NCBI GenBank assembly: GCA_029448655.1
Contig: JACCLO010000018.1
Location: forward strand, 248,001 to 312,000
DNA: 64,000 bases
Direction of reading: 5' to 3'
Origin: Wolfiporia cocos
Taxonomy: Eukaryota > Basidiomycota > Agaricomycetes > Polyporales > Phaeolaceae
The position numbers were made by a program, and so were the translations under genes. Under the pieces are notes generated by a model. The model worked only from the letters and a program-made list of their open reading frames with translations. It was not told the DNA's origin and searched no databases. Below are positions 46,468 to 56,936 of this stretch, one piece after another. Positions within the stretch are counted from its first letter, which is position 1; every line of letters begins with the position of its first letter.

Positions 46468-47500
46468 TGACACAAGCAACAAACTAGCACTCAACCGGGG
46501 GAAGGGGGCTCGCACAAAGGCGCCTTCCTGGTCTGGGACTACTAGCCGTCAAAGGCCAAGACAAGTCTGAGGTTTAAGCTCAAGACTGTCCGGCTTAAAT
46601 ATAACTATCTATTTGTACATGTTTAGGTACAGGGGCTCAGAGACATCTATGTACAGGTATGTGATTGGTCTAAGCTGCGGGGTCGGTAATGGCATCGGGG
46701 CACTGGTGTATGCGAGATGTCCATGGCGACATAGCATAAAGGGTTCGGATCAATGGAATTGCCAATCTGTCAGGTTATGATTGGTGGTTCTCGTCGATCG
46801 GGTGTACGCCGGTAATGGCAGGGTTCTATGTCCGTGATCGGAGGGCGCTTAGCGGCCTAGGTTCCCATGATCTGGTACTGGGGGGTAGATCATGTAGATG
46901 GCCTAGGTTCCCTGAGGGTACGGTACTGAAGGGAAGGCGTGGCATGGATACTTGGACATGTAGTGGTGGACTGCTGGAGGCGTGCGGTTGGCTAAGCACA
47001 TTGCAGGCTGGTCTGGTGAGTCTGGGGCGTAAGGTCTGTAATGATCATGATGATTGGGCGTGATTCTGCCGTGATCAGTGTAGGGCCCGTAAGGGGCATA
47101 TCGTATAATGTCTAGGCCTGTAATGGTGAGTGTCCGTGGTATAGAGATGTGAGGTGTAGGGCATATGGTGGGTCATGTGTGAGTGTAGGCCGTGCCCCTA
47201 GTTGGTGTGTAGCGTATGTACGGTGGCAGGTAGTCTGGGTTGTATAAGGTGGACTGTCATGCTAGCTCTGCCTGTGATTTACTAGGGGTCAGCTCGTGAA
47301 TTTGTGGTTTAGGGACTAGGCAGTGTGTGGTTCGTGCTGCTGGGACTGGGACTGGTGTAAGGGTTAGACTGCTGGTGGCCTGCTAGTGCCCGTAGTGTCT
47401 TGTGTAGCGGAGGGCTTCTACTAGCGTTGCCGTAGGGTTCCAGCTGGGCTCGGATAGAGTGCTGTAGTGTGCATAGGCATGAGTAGGGTGTCAACCTAGG
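46468..47500 (+). mobile_element. LTR-type repeat, same family as 5.7-7.5 kb
   Basis: It starts in tgacacaagc, which matches an internal point about 35 bp from the start of the reverse-strand copy near 7512, and follows that copy through gggggaagggggctc, ttgccaatctgtcaggtt and ccggtaatggcaggg. Beyond about 46,900 it is G/T-rich with many gtgtg/gtagg words. The end is approximate. No protein domain was recognised. Confidence 0.5.
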
Positions 47501-48257
47501 GTGTTTTACTAGGCTTTGAAATTGGCTTGTGACAGCCAGCCCATCTCAAGCCCAACGTGCTGCACTGCACCGCATTGCGATCACCATGTATGCCTGCCAC
47601 ATGTTGGTGCGCACACTCCTCATAGAGGAACATGTGCCATGGCTCCCCATGTAGACGAGCAACAGACACGTGTGGGAACCCACGAGCAGTGCAACTTCTC
47701 GAAGAAGTGCACACCTTGTATCTTTGCAGAAGGTACCGAAGATACAACATTGGAAACTGGCTTACAACCTGTCGATATCCATTCACCGAGCAAACAAAAG
47801 TTTACAACTAGACCATGTCAAGAGTTGATGACACAAATAGGATATTGAGTGCACAGTCTGAAGATTTGCTGCACTGCCGCACACCTGTGGTGCATGAGAA
47901 CAAGGGGACTACTTGATAAGTCGTGAGCTGTGGCATGGCTAGCGCTCATCCCCGAGCCAAGCCGAGCTAAGCACTGCAGTCAGAAGCTAAGCTAACAACA
48001 TCAGCTCATGAGCCACAAGCAATGGCTCAGCTTGGCTTAGTGTTGCCGTGGCTTAAGCTAAGCTACCAGTAGCCAAGCCATCGCTGTCAACTCTGTGAGC
48101 TGCAGATATGGCCTGGCTCCAGGCTCCTAGAACCAGCCGCTCTATGCATTCCATGTTCCTGTTGTGGCTAAGTCAGGTGATGTTCCCAATATGGGAACAA
48201 CTTAGCCAAACAACGAGGAAGTGAACGCTATAGAGTGGCTGGCCAAATATGTTGGCA

Positions 48258-48672
48258 TGACACAGAATTATACAACATACGTGTATAAACAAGGCTATGC
48301 CGAAGTCATCCCGGATGTCACGACAAGTGAGGGATAACTAAGTAGTGTCGACGCAGTCTAGCATGCAGAGGTTGTTAAAACTGAGGGACATGCCCCAACA
48401 TCGACATTGCAAGCATGAGGCTGTAAGGCCTCAGTGCAGTGACTATATACATGAGTACTACTAGAGGCGCACTATGGGTCCTACCCTACAGTAATGGGAC
48501 CGTGCGCACAGTACATCACATGACAAGTCAGTAACTACTGAGTGACCATGCACGTGGTATGTAGCGGCTATGGGGGTGAGTATTCCACTACACTAGATGG
48601 GCAGGGGGTCAGGTGACTGGGTGAGCTATCAGGTTGTGGGTTCGAGCCCATGCCACAGTAAAAACTGTGACA
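48258..48672 (+). mobile_element. Solo LTR-like insertion with tRNA-like B box (415 bp)
   Basis: It starts TGACACAG and ends CTGTGACA. The intact right arm of the host element shows the uninterrupted sequence (gttggcactcgattagcc), so the insertion limits are clear. The flanks tggca and tggcg fit a 5-bp duplication. A TATA-like ctatatacatg is near 48,443 and a pol III B-box-like ggttcgagccc near 48,642. Confidence 0.75.
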
Positions 48673-49047
48673 TGGCGCTTGATTAGCCGAGCTGACAAAT
48701 CAACTAAGTTCCCATTTTAGCTCGGGCAGGCGCACAGGAAATTGCTGCTATTGGAATGTGTAATGGCTGAGTCAGAGCATCACATCGGCTCACCCACTGC
48801 CTCATCCAGAACTACAGGTGCTACTATGTTTCTGTGCTCTGAGCACAGTGTAGTACATACTGTGCCGTGCTGTGGCAATAAGGCTGCAGCTTGTATTGTG
48901 GCTAGAAATAGGTGGCTGTATGTTACTGTACTACACCGCAATCTCTGCCGTATCCTGGAATGTCGCCAGAGTCATTTACATTCGCCGACGTTCTAGATTT
49001 TGCAACAATACTTCGTCAACGCCAAGTAGCGTTGGAGACTTCATCCT

Positions 49048-49262
49048 GAGGGACTTCAGTCATTTATCTTAATCTGCCAACTGCCCTTCGCTTAAGAAAT
49101 CGCAGTTGCTAGCTAGGTTTGCACGCAGATTAATCTGCTAACTGCGGCAGATTAATCTACTGTGACAACAAAATGGTAAGTTGGGGATTCGAACCAAAGA
49201 CCTTACCACAGGTGACAGTAAGAACATTGCAGCATGCATTACAACTGAGCTACAGTGCAACT
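49048..49262 (-). mobile_element. tRNA-derived SINE-like element, copy 1
   Basis: Read from 49262 on the reverse strand, a tRNA-like head has an A-box-like tagctcagttgtaatgca and a perfect B box ggttcgaatcc. The body has agattaatct decamers, and the tail ends actgaagtccctc. Length is about 215 bp. Confidence 0.7.
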
Positions 49263-49550
49263 AGAAACTTTGCACTTTCAAGCAATATATAGAATACTTT
49301 TTGAACTTCATTTTCGCAGTTTTAACATCTGCTATAATACAAATAAAATTGAATCTGCCTTTAAAAACCTGTGATTCCAGTGTATTCAGTTTTCCCATTA
49401 TGAGCTGCTCCAGGTCAAGCATGCTAAATCAAGCTGCCACTATCATTAATTTCTTTATGCTTGCTGCAGCAGTTAGTTGCCTTGATGATTTGCGAAAATT
49501 ATGTGTTGAGTTTGCCGTATATATATTATTACCGCTCAAAGTTAATCATT

Positions 49551-49765
49551 GCCATTATGGCTCAGTTGGTTATTGTATGCATAATGTGGCAATTCTCACA
49601 TTCGGTAGAGGCCTCTGGTTTGAATCCCCGACTTACCATTTTATTGTTACAGTAGATTAATCTGCTGCAGTTAGCAGATTAATCTGTGTACAAACCTAGC
49701 TTGCAACTGCAATTTCTTAAGCGAAGGGCAGTTGGCAGATTAAGATAAATGACTGAAACTCTACT
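49551..49765 (+). mobile_element. tRNA-derived SINE-like element, copy 2
   Basis: The head has tggctcagttggttat (A box) and ggtttgaatcc (B box, one change). The body has two agattaatct decamers and aagcgaagggcagttggcag. It is an inverted relative of copy 1 with the same length, and the two heads face each other across about 290 bp. Confidence 0.7.
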
Positions 49766-50411
49766 CATTCTAGTGAGGCTATGATATGGCACGACTACAA
49801 ATCACCTGTTGATGGCTGAGGTTCACTTAACACTTTAAGACATTCTAGACATTTTGCACAATGACTCCGGCCGTTAAGCAGCTATAATAGAATTGACACT
49901 GAGGATTGCACATACAGAACACATGAGAGAGGTTGATATTATGGTCAACCAAACCATCAGCACGAAGCAAGCAGGTCGACCAGTTTGATATTGCAGAACT
50001 TGATAAGTCTATGCTGCTGTGCTGCACCAGCCATCGGTGTTTCCGATTCCAAATTAGGCACAGGCGAGCCGATGTGATGCTCTGACTCAGCTGTTACACA
50101 TTCCAATAGCAGTAATTTCCTGTGCACCTGCCCCAGCGAAAATGGGAACTTAGTTGATTCGTCAGCTTGGCTAATCGAGTGCCAACATATTTGGCCAGCC
50201 GCTCTATAGTGTTCACTTCCTCGTTGTTTGGCTAAGTTGTTCCCATATTGGGAACATCACCTGACTTAGCCACAACAGGAACGTGGAATGCATAGAGCGG
50301 CTGGTTCTAGGAGCCTGGCTTGGCTCGGCTTCATCTAGTGTCAGAATCTCTTCTGAATCTGCATATTTCTGACAGATTCCTGATAGATTCCTGACTAGCT
50401 GTCAAACATAG

Positions 50412-50514
50412 TTTAATCATGCCGGCCTCTTCTTGAGGTTTTGAAAAGCCAAGGCCGTCCAAAGCTGGGCCAAAGCCGGGGGCTTTCAGGCCGGGCCGGG
50501 CCGGCACATCACTA
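50412..50514 (-). mobile_element. One end of a GGCCCGG-type hAT element
   Basis: This is the reverse complement of the first 100 bp of the 640-bp element, ending ccggcacatcacta at 50514. The rest of the element is absent, so it is a truncated relic. Confidence 0.7.
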
Positions 50515-50572
50515 AAGTCTGCGCACTGTCTTGTTGTCTACGTGCACTGTCGAATTTGCCAGTTCCGCTTAA

Positions 50573-51925
50573 GTGGGATGGTGGCTCAATCACCCATCAG
50601 ATCGAACGATACCTGTGGTCCCTGAGGAAGCGTACCAACCATTAATAGCCAACTGCGGCGTATCCGACTGGCACTTTCCTCTATGCGACACTGGCACCCA
50701 CTTCTCTAAGCCTACTCTCATTGCTCATCATTATAGCTCTATTCCGCTGGCCTTCATCCAGCTTAAAACAAGACATAGCTACATCGTTCGCTTTGCTGCA
50801 GCACTGTCTGACCGTCAGTCTCAACTATCTAGTGATGTGCCAGGCCCGGCCCGGCTCAAAAGCCCCGGCTTTGGCCCGGCTTTGGACGGCCTTGGCTTTT
50901 CAAAACCTCAGGCCGGGCCCCCATTGACGGCCCAGGGCTTGGCCCGGCCCGGCCTGGGGCTTGCCCGGGGCCTGGCACTGTGAGGATGATCATCACTGTA
51001 GCCACACAAACTCATAACATACCTTCTCCAACTATCTTCTGACAAAGCTAAGCTCTAGTATCTTCAATAATTAGTGAATGATAGTGTGAAATCATTATTT
51101 CACCGGCACGGTGCTCTGTGGCGCGCCTTCCAAATGGGGCATCGTATAGGCGCCCAAAAGTGAGCGACAGGCTTCAGCACCAAGAATTCAATCCATGGGA
51201 CTATCCTCTTGCTTGAATTTAAAAATATAGACATACTTCGTTGGAATATGGCATACTGCTACCCTTATACATAGTTACTAGCCATTTTATCTGTTAGAGC
51301 TTTCAGGCCCAGGGCTCACGGCTTGGCCCGGCCTGGCTTGAGACACAAGCCGGGCCCTGGGCCGTCTCAAGCCGTGGTGTAGGGCCCGGCCTGGCCCGGC
51401 CTAAGTAGGGCTTGGCCCGGCCCGGCCTATGGCCCAAAGCCGGGCCTGGCACATCACTACAACTATCTCTCGGAGAAGCATAAGACACCTGCGACTTCTG
51501 CAGAATTTGTGCAGCTACGGAATCAGTTGCTCCAGCGGTCTGTGAACCTCAATGAAACCTACTCTCAAGCAGCGTCCCGCAGGCCCTCGTTCTCCCGTAG
51601 GTCCTTTCGCCACCACATCTCTGCTGTGTTGCCCTCACACGCCAAGTTCGTCTCCGTGACCGAGGCACTGATGCTCTCGCTGGGGCACGCGATCTTTGCC
51701 GCAATGAAGGCGGTGGAGCTGCTGATCATCGTGACATTCCACCAGGACAATGGCACGGCGTACAAGTCGGCTCATGGCGAGGCGTACTCGAAGTCGGGGT
51801 CGGTCAAGTATGATCTGCACGTGGCCGAGCAGACGCTCATCAGGTCGCAAAACGAGGCGCGTGAGCAGCTCTGTCGCATATTCATATTCGACGAGACGGA
51901 TCTAGAGCAGCGCGAGCTGGGATGA
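50573..51925 (+). pseudogene. ORF of unknown function interrupted by a short hAT element
   Basis: The left part (from 50573) encodes MGWWLNHPSDRTIPVVPEE and later LIAHHYSSIPLAFIQLKTRH. The right part (to 51925) encodes SEKHKTPATSAEFVQLRNQL, EALMLSLGHAIFAAMKAVEL and RSQNEAREQLCRIFIFDETD, which looks like a real helical protein. The element at 50830-51459 separates them. The frame open on the left does not match that on the right, so at least one other change occurred or an intron is involved. No family is recognised. Confidence 0.4.
50830..51459 (+). mobile_element. Short hAT-like element with GGCCCGG-rich ends, copy 2 (630 bp)
   Basis: TAGTGATGTGCCAGGCCCGG to CCTGGCACATCACTA, with a perfect duplication caactatc (50822-50829 and 51460-51467). 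It is nearly identical to the copy at 41,979, differing by a few substitutions and a 10-bp length change in the AT-rich centre. Confidence 0.93.
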
Positions 51926-52697
51926 CATGCTGCTGTGCCCAAGCAGGTGCTTGACGGCAGCCTTGTACTGCTACAGGTACACATTCGACACCCATCGTAT
52001 GCACTTCTGCGTGGCTGATTTTAATGTCTCTAAGATGGCACAGGAGATGCGCCACGCTCTGAAAATTGCAGCGCGGACGTACACCCAGTACAAGGAGTCG
52101 CAGGTGCGCCTGTGGTACCCCCACCCCCACGTCACTCTCTCCTGGCTCGGTGTTCTCCCAGGGCCGTTTATCTCTGATGATGCAGACGCCACAATTTAGT
52201 TGTGCGTCACCGAGACTCAGGGTATGCTGTGGGCGGGCAGCGCGATGCCCACAATTAATTGTTGTTGCTGGACTGATATTCTCGGGTCGCATGAAGGAAT
52301 GCTGAGTTTTACCTTATAAGCGGTCACACATTCATGCGAGCAGAGAGCTCTCAGCGGCGCAATGGGTCTAGCACTGACATTCATCGAGCAAGGGCCGGCC
52401 CTTGCGGCTGATGGTAGATGAGAGTGAGGTTTGCACGAGCGCCGATGTGTATGCTACTGCATCGGCTCGGTTAGCAACGGCCATCATGACCCAGTCGTGC
52501 TCTTCAAGAACCGATCAGAAAGACATTCACACTGAATTATGAGAGCGAGTCATCAATGAAACGGACTTAGATTTTATACCAATAGATTGAACCAAAAGAA
52601 AACTCAAAGCGCTTGCTTACTGTACATACTGGTCCCTCACACGACAATAATGATAATACAGACATGACACTCATCTAGCTATGACAAATACAAGCAT
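51926..52697. other. No gene recognised
   Basis: It holds the 3' flank of the Clp1-like gene on the reverse strand and short open frames only; a 136-codon reverse frame at 51882-52292 is not domain-like. Confidence 0.45.
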
Positions 52698-53903
52698 CTA
52701 CTGTCCCAGTGCAGGTGCACCAGCGGGCTCATTCTGTCGGCGGCGGCGTCGGGGCGGTGGCGGTGTGCTCATCATGTTGTCCTCCTCCACAGGATGCACA
52801 CTGTCCATCTCATCAAGACTCGTGCCGGTCGCAAATGCAAGTGTGTGTAGAATAATCTCCCACGCAAGGTCGAGCGCAGCCCAGAGGCCGGCATCGTACA
52901 CACCAAATGCGGCGGCATTTTCCCAGATGCCACGGATGAAGCGGACCTGGTCAAGGAGGGCAGCAACGGAGCACATCATGGCAAGCTGCTCAGCATACGC
53001 AACAATTGCGCGGGGCGCTGTCTGCGCCGTGGCGTCAGGGGCGGCATTGGGGAGGAGGCGGGCAAGGAGGAGGTCCACACGCTTGTCATAGATGAAATCC
53101 ATGAATGTGGGGAATGTGGGCACATCTGCGATCCGCACGGGGACTACGGGGAGTGTAATCTCGCTCCCAGGCACGAGCGCGGGCGGTAGCACTCGGCGTG
53201 GGTGGCCGAGCTCGGGAAGTGTCGCGCTGTTCGCAGCCCACACAATGTCATGTGTTGGGAAGAGGGACATGCACTGGCACGCATTGGGTGTGGGCTGGTG
53301 CACGGCAAAGACATGCGTCGGTGGTTCCGTGGAGATGTCGTCGAGGCGGACACGGACGCGGCGTGGGATGATAGTCTCCTTAGTGACTGCCTCATCAATC
53401 TGCGAGTGTGCAGTGACGTGTGCCATCCTGTGAGGTGCTGCTGGGTAAGCACACATGCATGCGTGCAGGACAGCAAACATGTACGTGGGGCCAAGCTCAG
53501 CAAGCTTGTCTTGCACATACTCGATTGGGACCTTGCTGAGCATTGAGTTGATTTGAACAATTTTCGTGTTGGTCAGGACACGCTTGTGCGGGCGCTGGAG
53601 CTGCCGCGGCAGGCGGATTGAGATGCGCGTCCGCCCTGATTTGGGGCCTGCGTCACATGATGGCGGGGGTATCTTGCCCGTGAGGTTGATGGTGACCTCC
53701 ATTGGTGTGTGGTTGTGGGTGATGAAGGTGCTGACGGCAGTCATTGTCCGGCGTTTCGCAGCGGTGCGGTCGCGGCCACGGGGCAGCCTCCGATATGAGG
53801 CGACAGCATCGCCGATGATTGAATAAATGGCCTTGGGTTGTGTGCGGACCTGCCTGGTGCGGGCCTTGTGCGTGGCAGTAGCAGAGTTGACTATGGGGGC
53901 CAT
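52698..53903 (-). CDS. Clp1-like protein (clampless1 family)
   Basis: This is an intron-free reverse-strand frame. The Met at 53903 (MAPIVNSATATHKARTRQV, preceded by a purine/pyrimidine-rich leader) is chosen over the Met at 54017, giving 401 residues. Central blocks HVFAVHQPTPNACQCMSLFP and THDIVWAANSATLPELG, then VVPVRIADVPTFPTFMDFIY with DLLLARLLP, follow the order I recall for fungal Clp1 proteins. In Coprinopsis and Ustilago, Clp1 acts under mating-type control in clamp formation and dikaryon growth. Many mushrooms have extra Clp1-like copies of unknown role. The end is Pro/Arg-rich (STPPPPRRRRRQNEP). No lesion is visible. It stands between transposons on both sides. Confidence 0.6.
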   Translation of the reverse strand: MAPIVNSATATHKARTRQVRTQPKAIYSIIGDAVASYRRLPRGRDRTAAKRRTMTAVSTFITHNHTPMEVTINLTGKIPPPSCDAGPKSGRTRISIRLPRQLQRPHKRVLTNTKIVQINSMLSKVPIEYVQDKLAELGPTYMFAVLHACMCAYPAAPHRMAHVTAHSQIDEAVTKETIIPRRVRVRLDDISTEPPTHVFAVHQPTPNACQCMSLFPTHDIVWAANSATLPELGHPRRVLPPALVPGSEITLPVVPVRIADVPTFPTFMDFIYDKRVDLLLARLLPNAAPDATAQTAPRAIVAYAEQLAMMCSVAALLDQVRFIRGIWENAAAFGVYDAGLWAALDLAWEIILHTLAFATGTSLDEMDSVHPVEEDNMMSTPPPPRRRRRQNEPAGAPALGQ

Positions 53904-54164
53904 GGTAGGAAGGGGAGGGGAGGGAAAAAGGGTTAGATATGGTTGTGGGAATGTGGGCAACGGTGAAAGCCAACCTTTATGACAGTAACACCTTTGGCGC
54001 CCACGAAGCCCTGTCAAGGGCTATGCGAGCCTAGGGCATTGTCCTCCTGACGATGCCCTCCATGTCCAGCCTGACCACATGATGTAAGTATTATGCAATT
54101 GCAAGTGAATTAAAGCACAACGTACGTGCCGGCCCTCTGTGAGATCAACAGGGTTGAACATGAC

Positions 54165-54360
54165 TAGTGTTGCGAGGTCTGGTTCCAAGGACCGCTAAAG
54201 ACCAAGGACAGGACCAGGACCGGACTGATTAGGACCGATTCAGCGGTCCGGTCCAGTCCCGGTCCTAACACGGTCCTGGCCCTGGTCCTAACGAGTTGTC
54301 AATTTATACAGGACCGGTTGGGACCGGTCTGGACCAGTCCCGGACCGGTCCCAAAAGTTA
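54165..54360 (+). mobile_element. hAT-like left end with GGACC-rich repeats (partial)
   Basis: It starts tagtgttgcgaggtctggtt and is dense in ggaccg/cggtcc words. The matching right end was not found; the 54,529 hAT copy lies 170 bp downstream and may sit inside this older element. Confidence 0.55.
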
Positions 54361-54528
54361 GCATAGAATAGTGCTTCGACTCCAAGATTGTAAACCATGA
54401 TGCACTAATTTAAACATAATATCAAGTACTTAAGACTCCAGTGAGTGATCCAAGACAATCTGCATCATGTATGTACCACTAGCTAAGCATCACAAAACCT
54501 GACAATAATAGTTTTCACCAGTAAAGCT

Positions 54529-56267
54529 TAGTGTTGCCGAAGTTCAGTTCAGTTCAGGTTCAGGGGGGTCTGGGGCTGAACCTAGAACTGAACCGACTGC
54601 AGGGAGCCTGAACCTGAACCTGAACCTGGACTGAACCTGCTGAACTGGTTCAGCAGGTTCGGTTCATGGTTCGAACTAGGTTCGAACCACTAAATGACTT
54701 ACTTTTCTAGAATGTAAAAATAATTTTGAGTCCACTGGAGTAACCGGTGTGCTGCAAAATAAATGTGCCATAGGCATTAGAACCATGTAAGAACACCGAG
54801 ACGCGACCAAACACGCATCAAAATGACGCAGAATGCACCACGGAAAGCCAGCTGGTAGGCAGAGGCATTATGCCCGTCCGAGGTGGTTTAGCCACAGCTC
54901 GACCGATCGTGATCGACCTCGATCGTGCTCGCACAGTGAACGTTGAACCTTCGCTGGTTTGCGCACAATCTGAAACGTCGCAAAAGCCCTGCGGACACTC
55001 TCTGGCTGCTCATCTAGTCAAAGACAGGTACTATCCGACATTTCTCTAGGCTCTCTAGCATAGACAGGTCTGTCCCAACCTCGACTGCTTTCCTATAGCT
55101 TTTTCCATGTCTTGTCTCTCTAACCTCTGCGCACCACCTTAGATCTACGGTCTATCGGTCTCGTAAAATAATTTTCTAGTATCCCAGGACAATCCTCACT
55201 GTCTCAGGGTTCGTCTCAGACTTGTCTAGCTTGTAGGGTGCATACTCAAATTTTAGGGCACTCAAAATGTTGTAGAAAACCTTATAGCTCTCTATGTATT
55301 TAGGCGATGTGCAGATACGAGAAAATACATTGATTACTGCCAAGATGAAGTTAGACGAAGAGCTGTGCTCGAGGCGTTCGCTCAGGACTTAGGGAATCAG
55401 TTACCAATGTTTTGATTTGATTTATATTATTCCTGATCCATTCAACGTGCCGCCGCCGTTTGGATCGCTACAAGCTGCGTGTCTCCTAGGTACATTGCTC
55501 GCCATCGACCCCTTAAACACCTCACCTATCGTGGCACATCCTGACCTGCCCAGGAAACCCGAGGGAAATATTTTTCTGACAACACCAAACTTCAAGGTCT
55601 GCAGTGCCTCTATTTGGTGTCTATTGGGCTGCTACATTCCAAATTGGCTCTTAGTCTTCTTTACAGTGGTAAAACATAACTTTTGATGCACAATAGTCAC
55701 TCAAGGCAGCAAATTTGAGCAGTTCAGTAATCAGAATCCATGAGCAGAATGAGTGTGAATTAGCCTGAGGCAAAGCTTAATAACAAACCTTATTAGACAG
55801 CTCTGTATATAACCTAGGTTCATGGATATGAAGTGAAACATTGTGAACTACATTTTTTACTTCATCTGACAGCAGTGAATGTAGCCCAGTGCCAAAGAAA
55901 GCACAGTACTTCCAACATGGGGCTGAGCTCTCACCATATTGGGAGACTGGAGTATATCAGTGCTGATGCTTGCCATTGTGAAACCAGTTATCCATAGCTT
56001 ACTGCAACAATACTATAGCAAAGATGGCAAGAATATGATTGTAATTTATGCTTATCCACCAGCAGTTGCCAAGAATATGTTAATGCTATGTGGTTCAAGG
56101 TTCAGTCCGGTTCGAACCTGGTTCAAGGGTACCCATGTCCCCCCTGAACCAAGAACTGAACCTTGACATCCTACCCTGAACCGGACCTGGACTGAACCTG
56201 AACCTAGGTTCGGTTCCGGCGGTTCAGGTTCTGAACCTTGGTTCTGAACTGAACTTCGGCAACACTA
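54529..56267 (+). mobile_element. Non-autonomous hAT element, copy 4 (1,739 bp)
   Basis: Same ends as copies 1 and 2. The perfect target duplication gtaaagct lies at 54521-54528 and 56268-56275. Orientation is the same as copy 2. It inserted into non-coding repeat sequence. Confidence 0.93.
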
Positions 56268-56275
56268 GTAAAGCT

Positions 56276-56720
56276 TCTAATATTAATGATACAACGAAGC
56301 ACTGGTATTGTATTGGGCAGTGCTTAACACATGCAGTCTGCCCTCATGTTATCACTGATGTTGTTGACTTGCACACAGTTGTATATTATCCCACCCAGTA
56401 GCTTTGACACTTGCACATTGATCTGCAGTTCAATCTCATGCAGTCACTGGCTTCCAACCATTGAGTGGTCACTATTACTACTCATTGTGTCATACAAGAA
56501 TGAAATAATAAAATGTCATCAGGTTTAACCTGAGATGTGCAGTCACCACAGTGGCATATATAAATATATACCAGCTTCAGTGTGCCAACCATACTGGAAA
56601 ACTCAACAATCGGTGCATCATAGTCAATTTGTGAGCTGTACTAAGTATGTTTTGATACATGTTGAGCAATAAGTGCCCTTTCATCATGTTTTCTTACAAA
56701 TAAAATATAGTCAAGTTAAT
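56276..56720. other. AT-rich stretch, no gene recognised
   Basis: No domain-like open frame. It may be the remainder of the GGACC-type element that starts at 54,165. A tatataaatatatacc stretch lies near 56,556. Confidence 0.4.
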
Positions 56721-56936
56721 GGAGGGACTTCAGTGCTGGAGATGCATCTTTAGAGACACTGTAGATGCATCTGGGGCACTCTAAGCAATATTAATGCCCA
56801 AGCGTGCTGCATAGATGCATCTGAATAAAATAAGATACATCTGCACAAGAAATACCTGCAGAGGGTTCGAACACATGACCTGGAATTAGCAAAGTCGCAA
56901 CTTGTACCCTTGTACCACTTTGCCAATGTCACGGGC
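56721..56936 (-). mobile_element. tRNA-derived SINE-like element, copy 3
   Basis: Read from 56936 on the reverse strand, the head contains ttggcaaagtggtacaag (A-box-like) and gtgttcgaaccc (B box). The body has three agatgcatct decamers and one agatacatct. The tail is actgaagtccctc, shared with copy 1 at 49 kb. Length is about 216 bp. The acceptor arms do not pair, so it is not a functional tRNA gene. Confidence 0.65.

Larger units (their letters stand above)
48039..50333. mobile_element. hAT-like element with inverted arms around a SINE pair
   Basis: It begins tagtgttgccgtggctta. The left arm (48,115-48,257 and 48,673-48,830, split by an LTR-like insertion) is the reverse complement of 50,330-50,040; landmarks are gaaccagccgctctatgcat and gttcccaatatgggaac. 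The right terminus that should mirror the first bases is missing. Between the arms lie two SINE-like copies in head-to-head order. Confidence 0.6.

Noticed and set aside
48600..48660. Complete tRNA gene suggested by ggttcgagccc
   Set aside because: No matching acceptor arm or A box at the right distance; kept only as a B-box-like feature of the LTR-like element.
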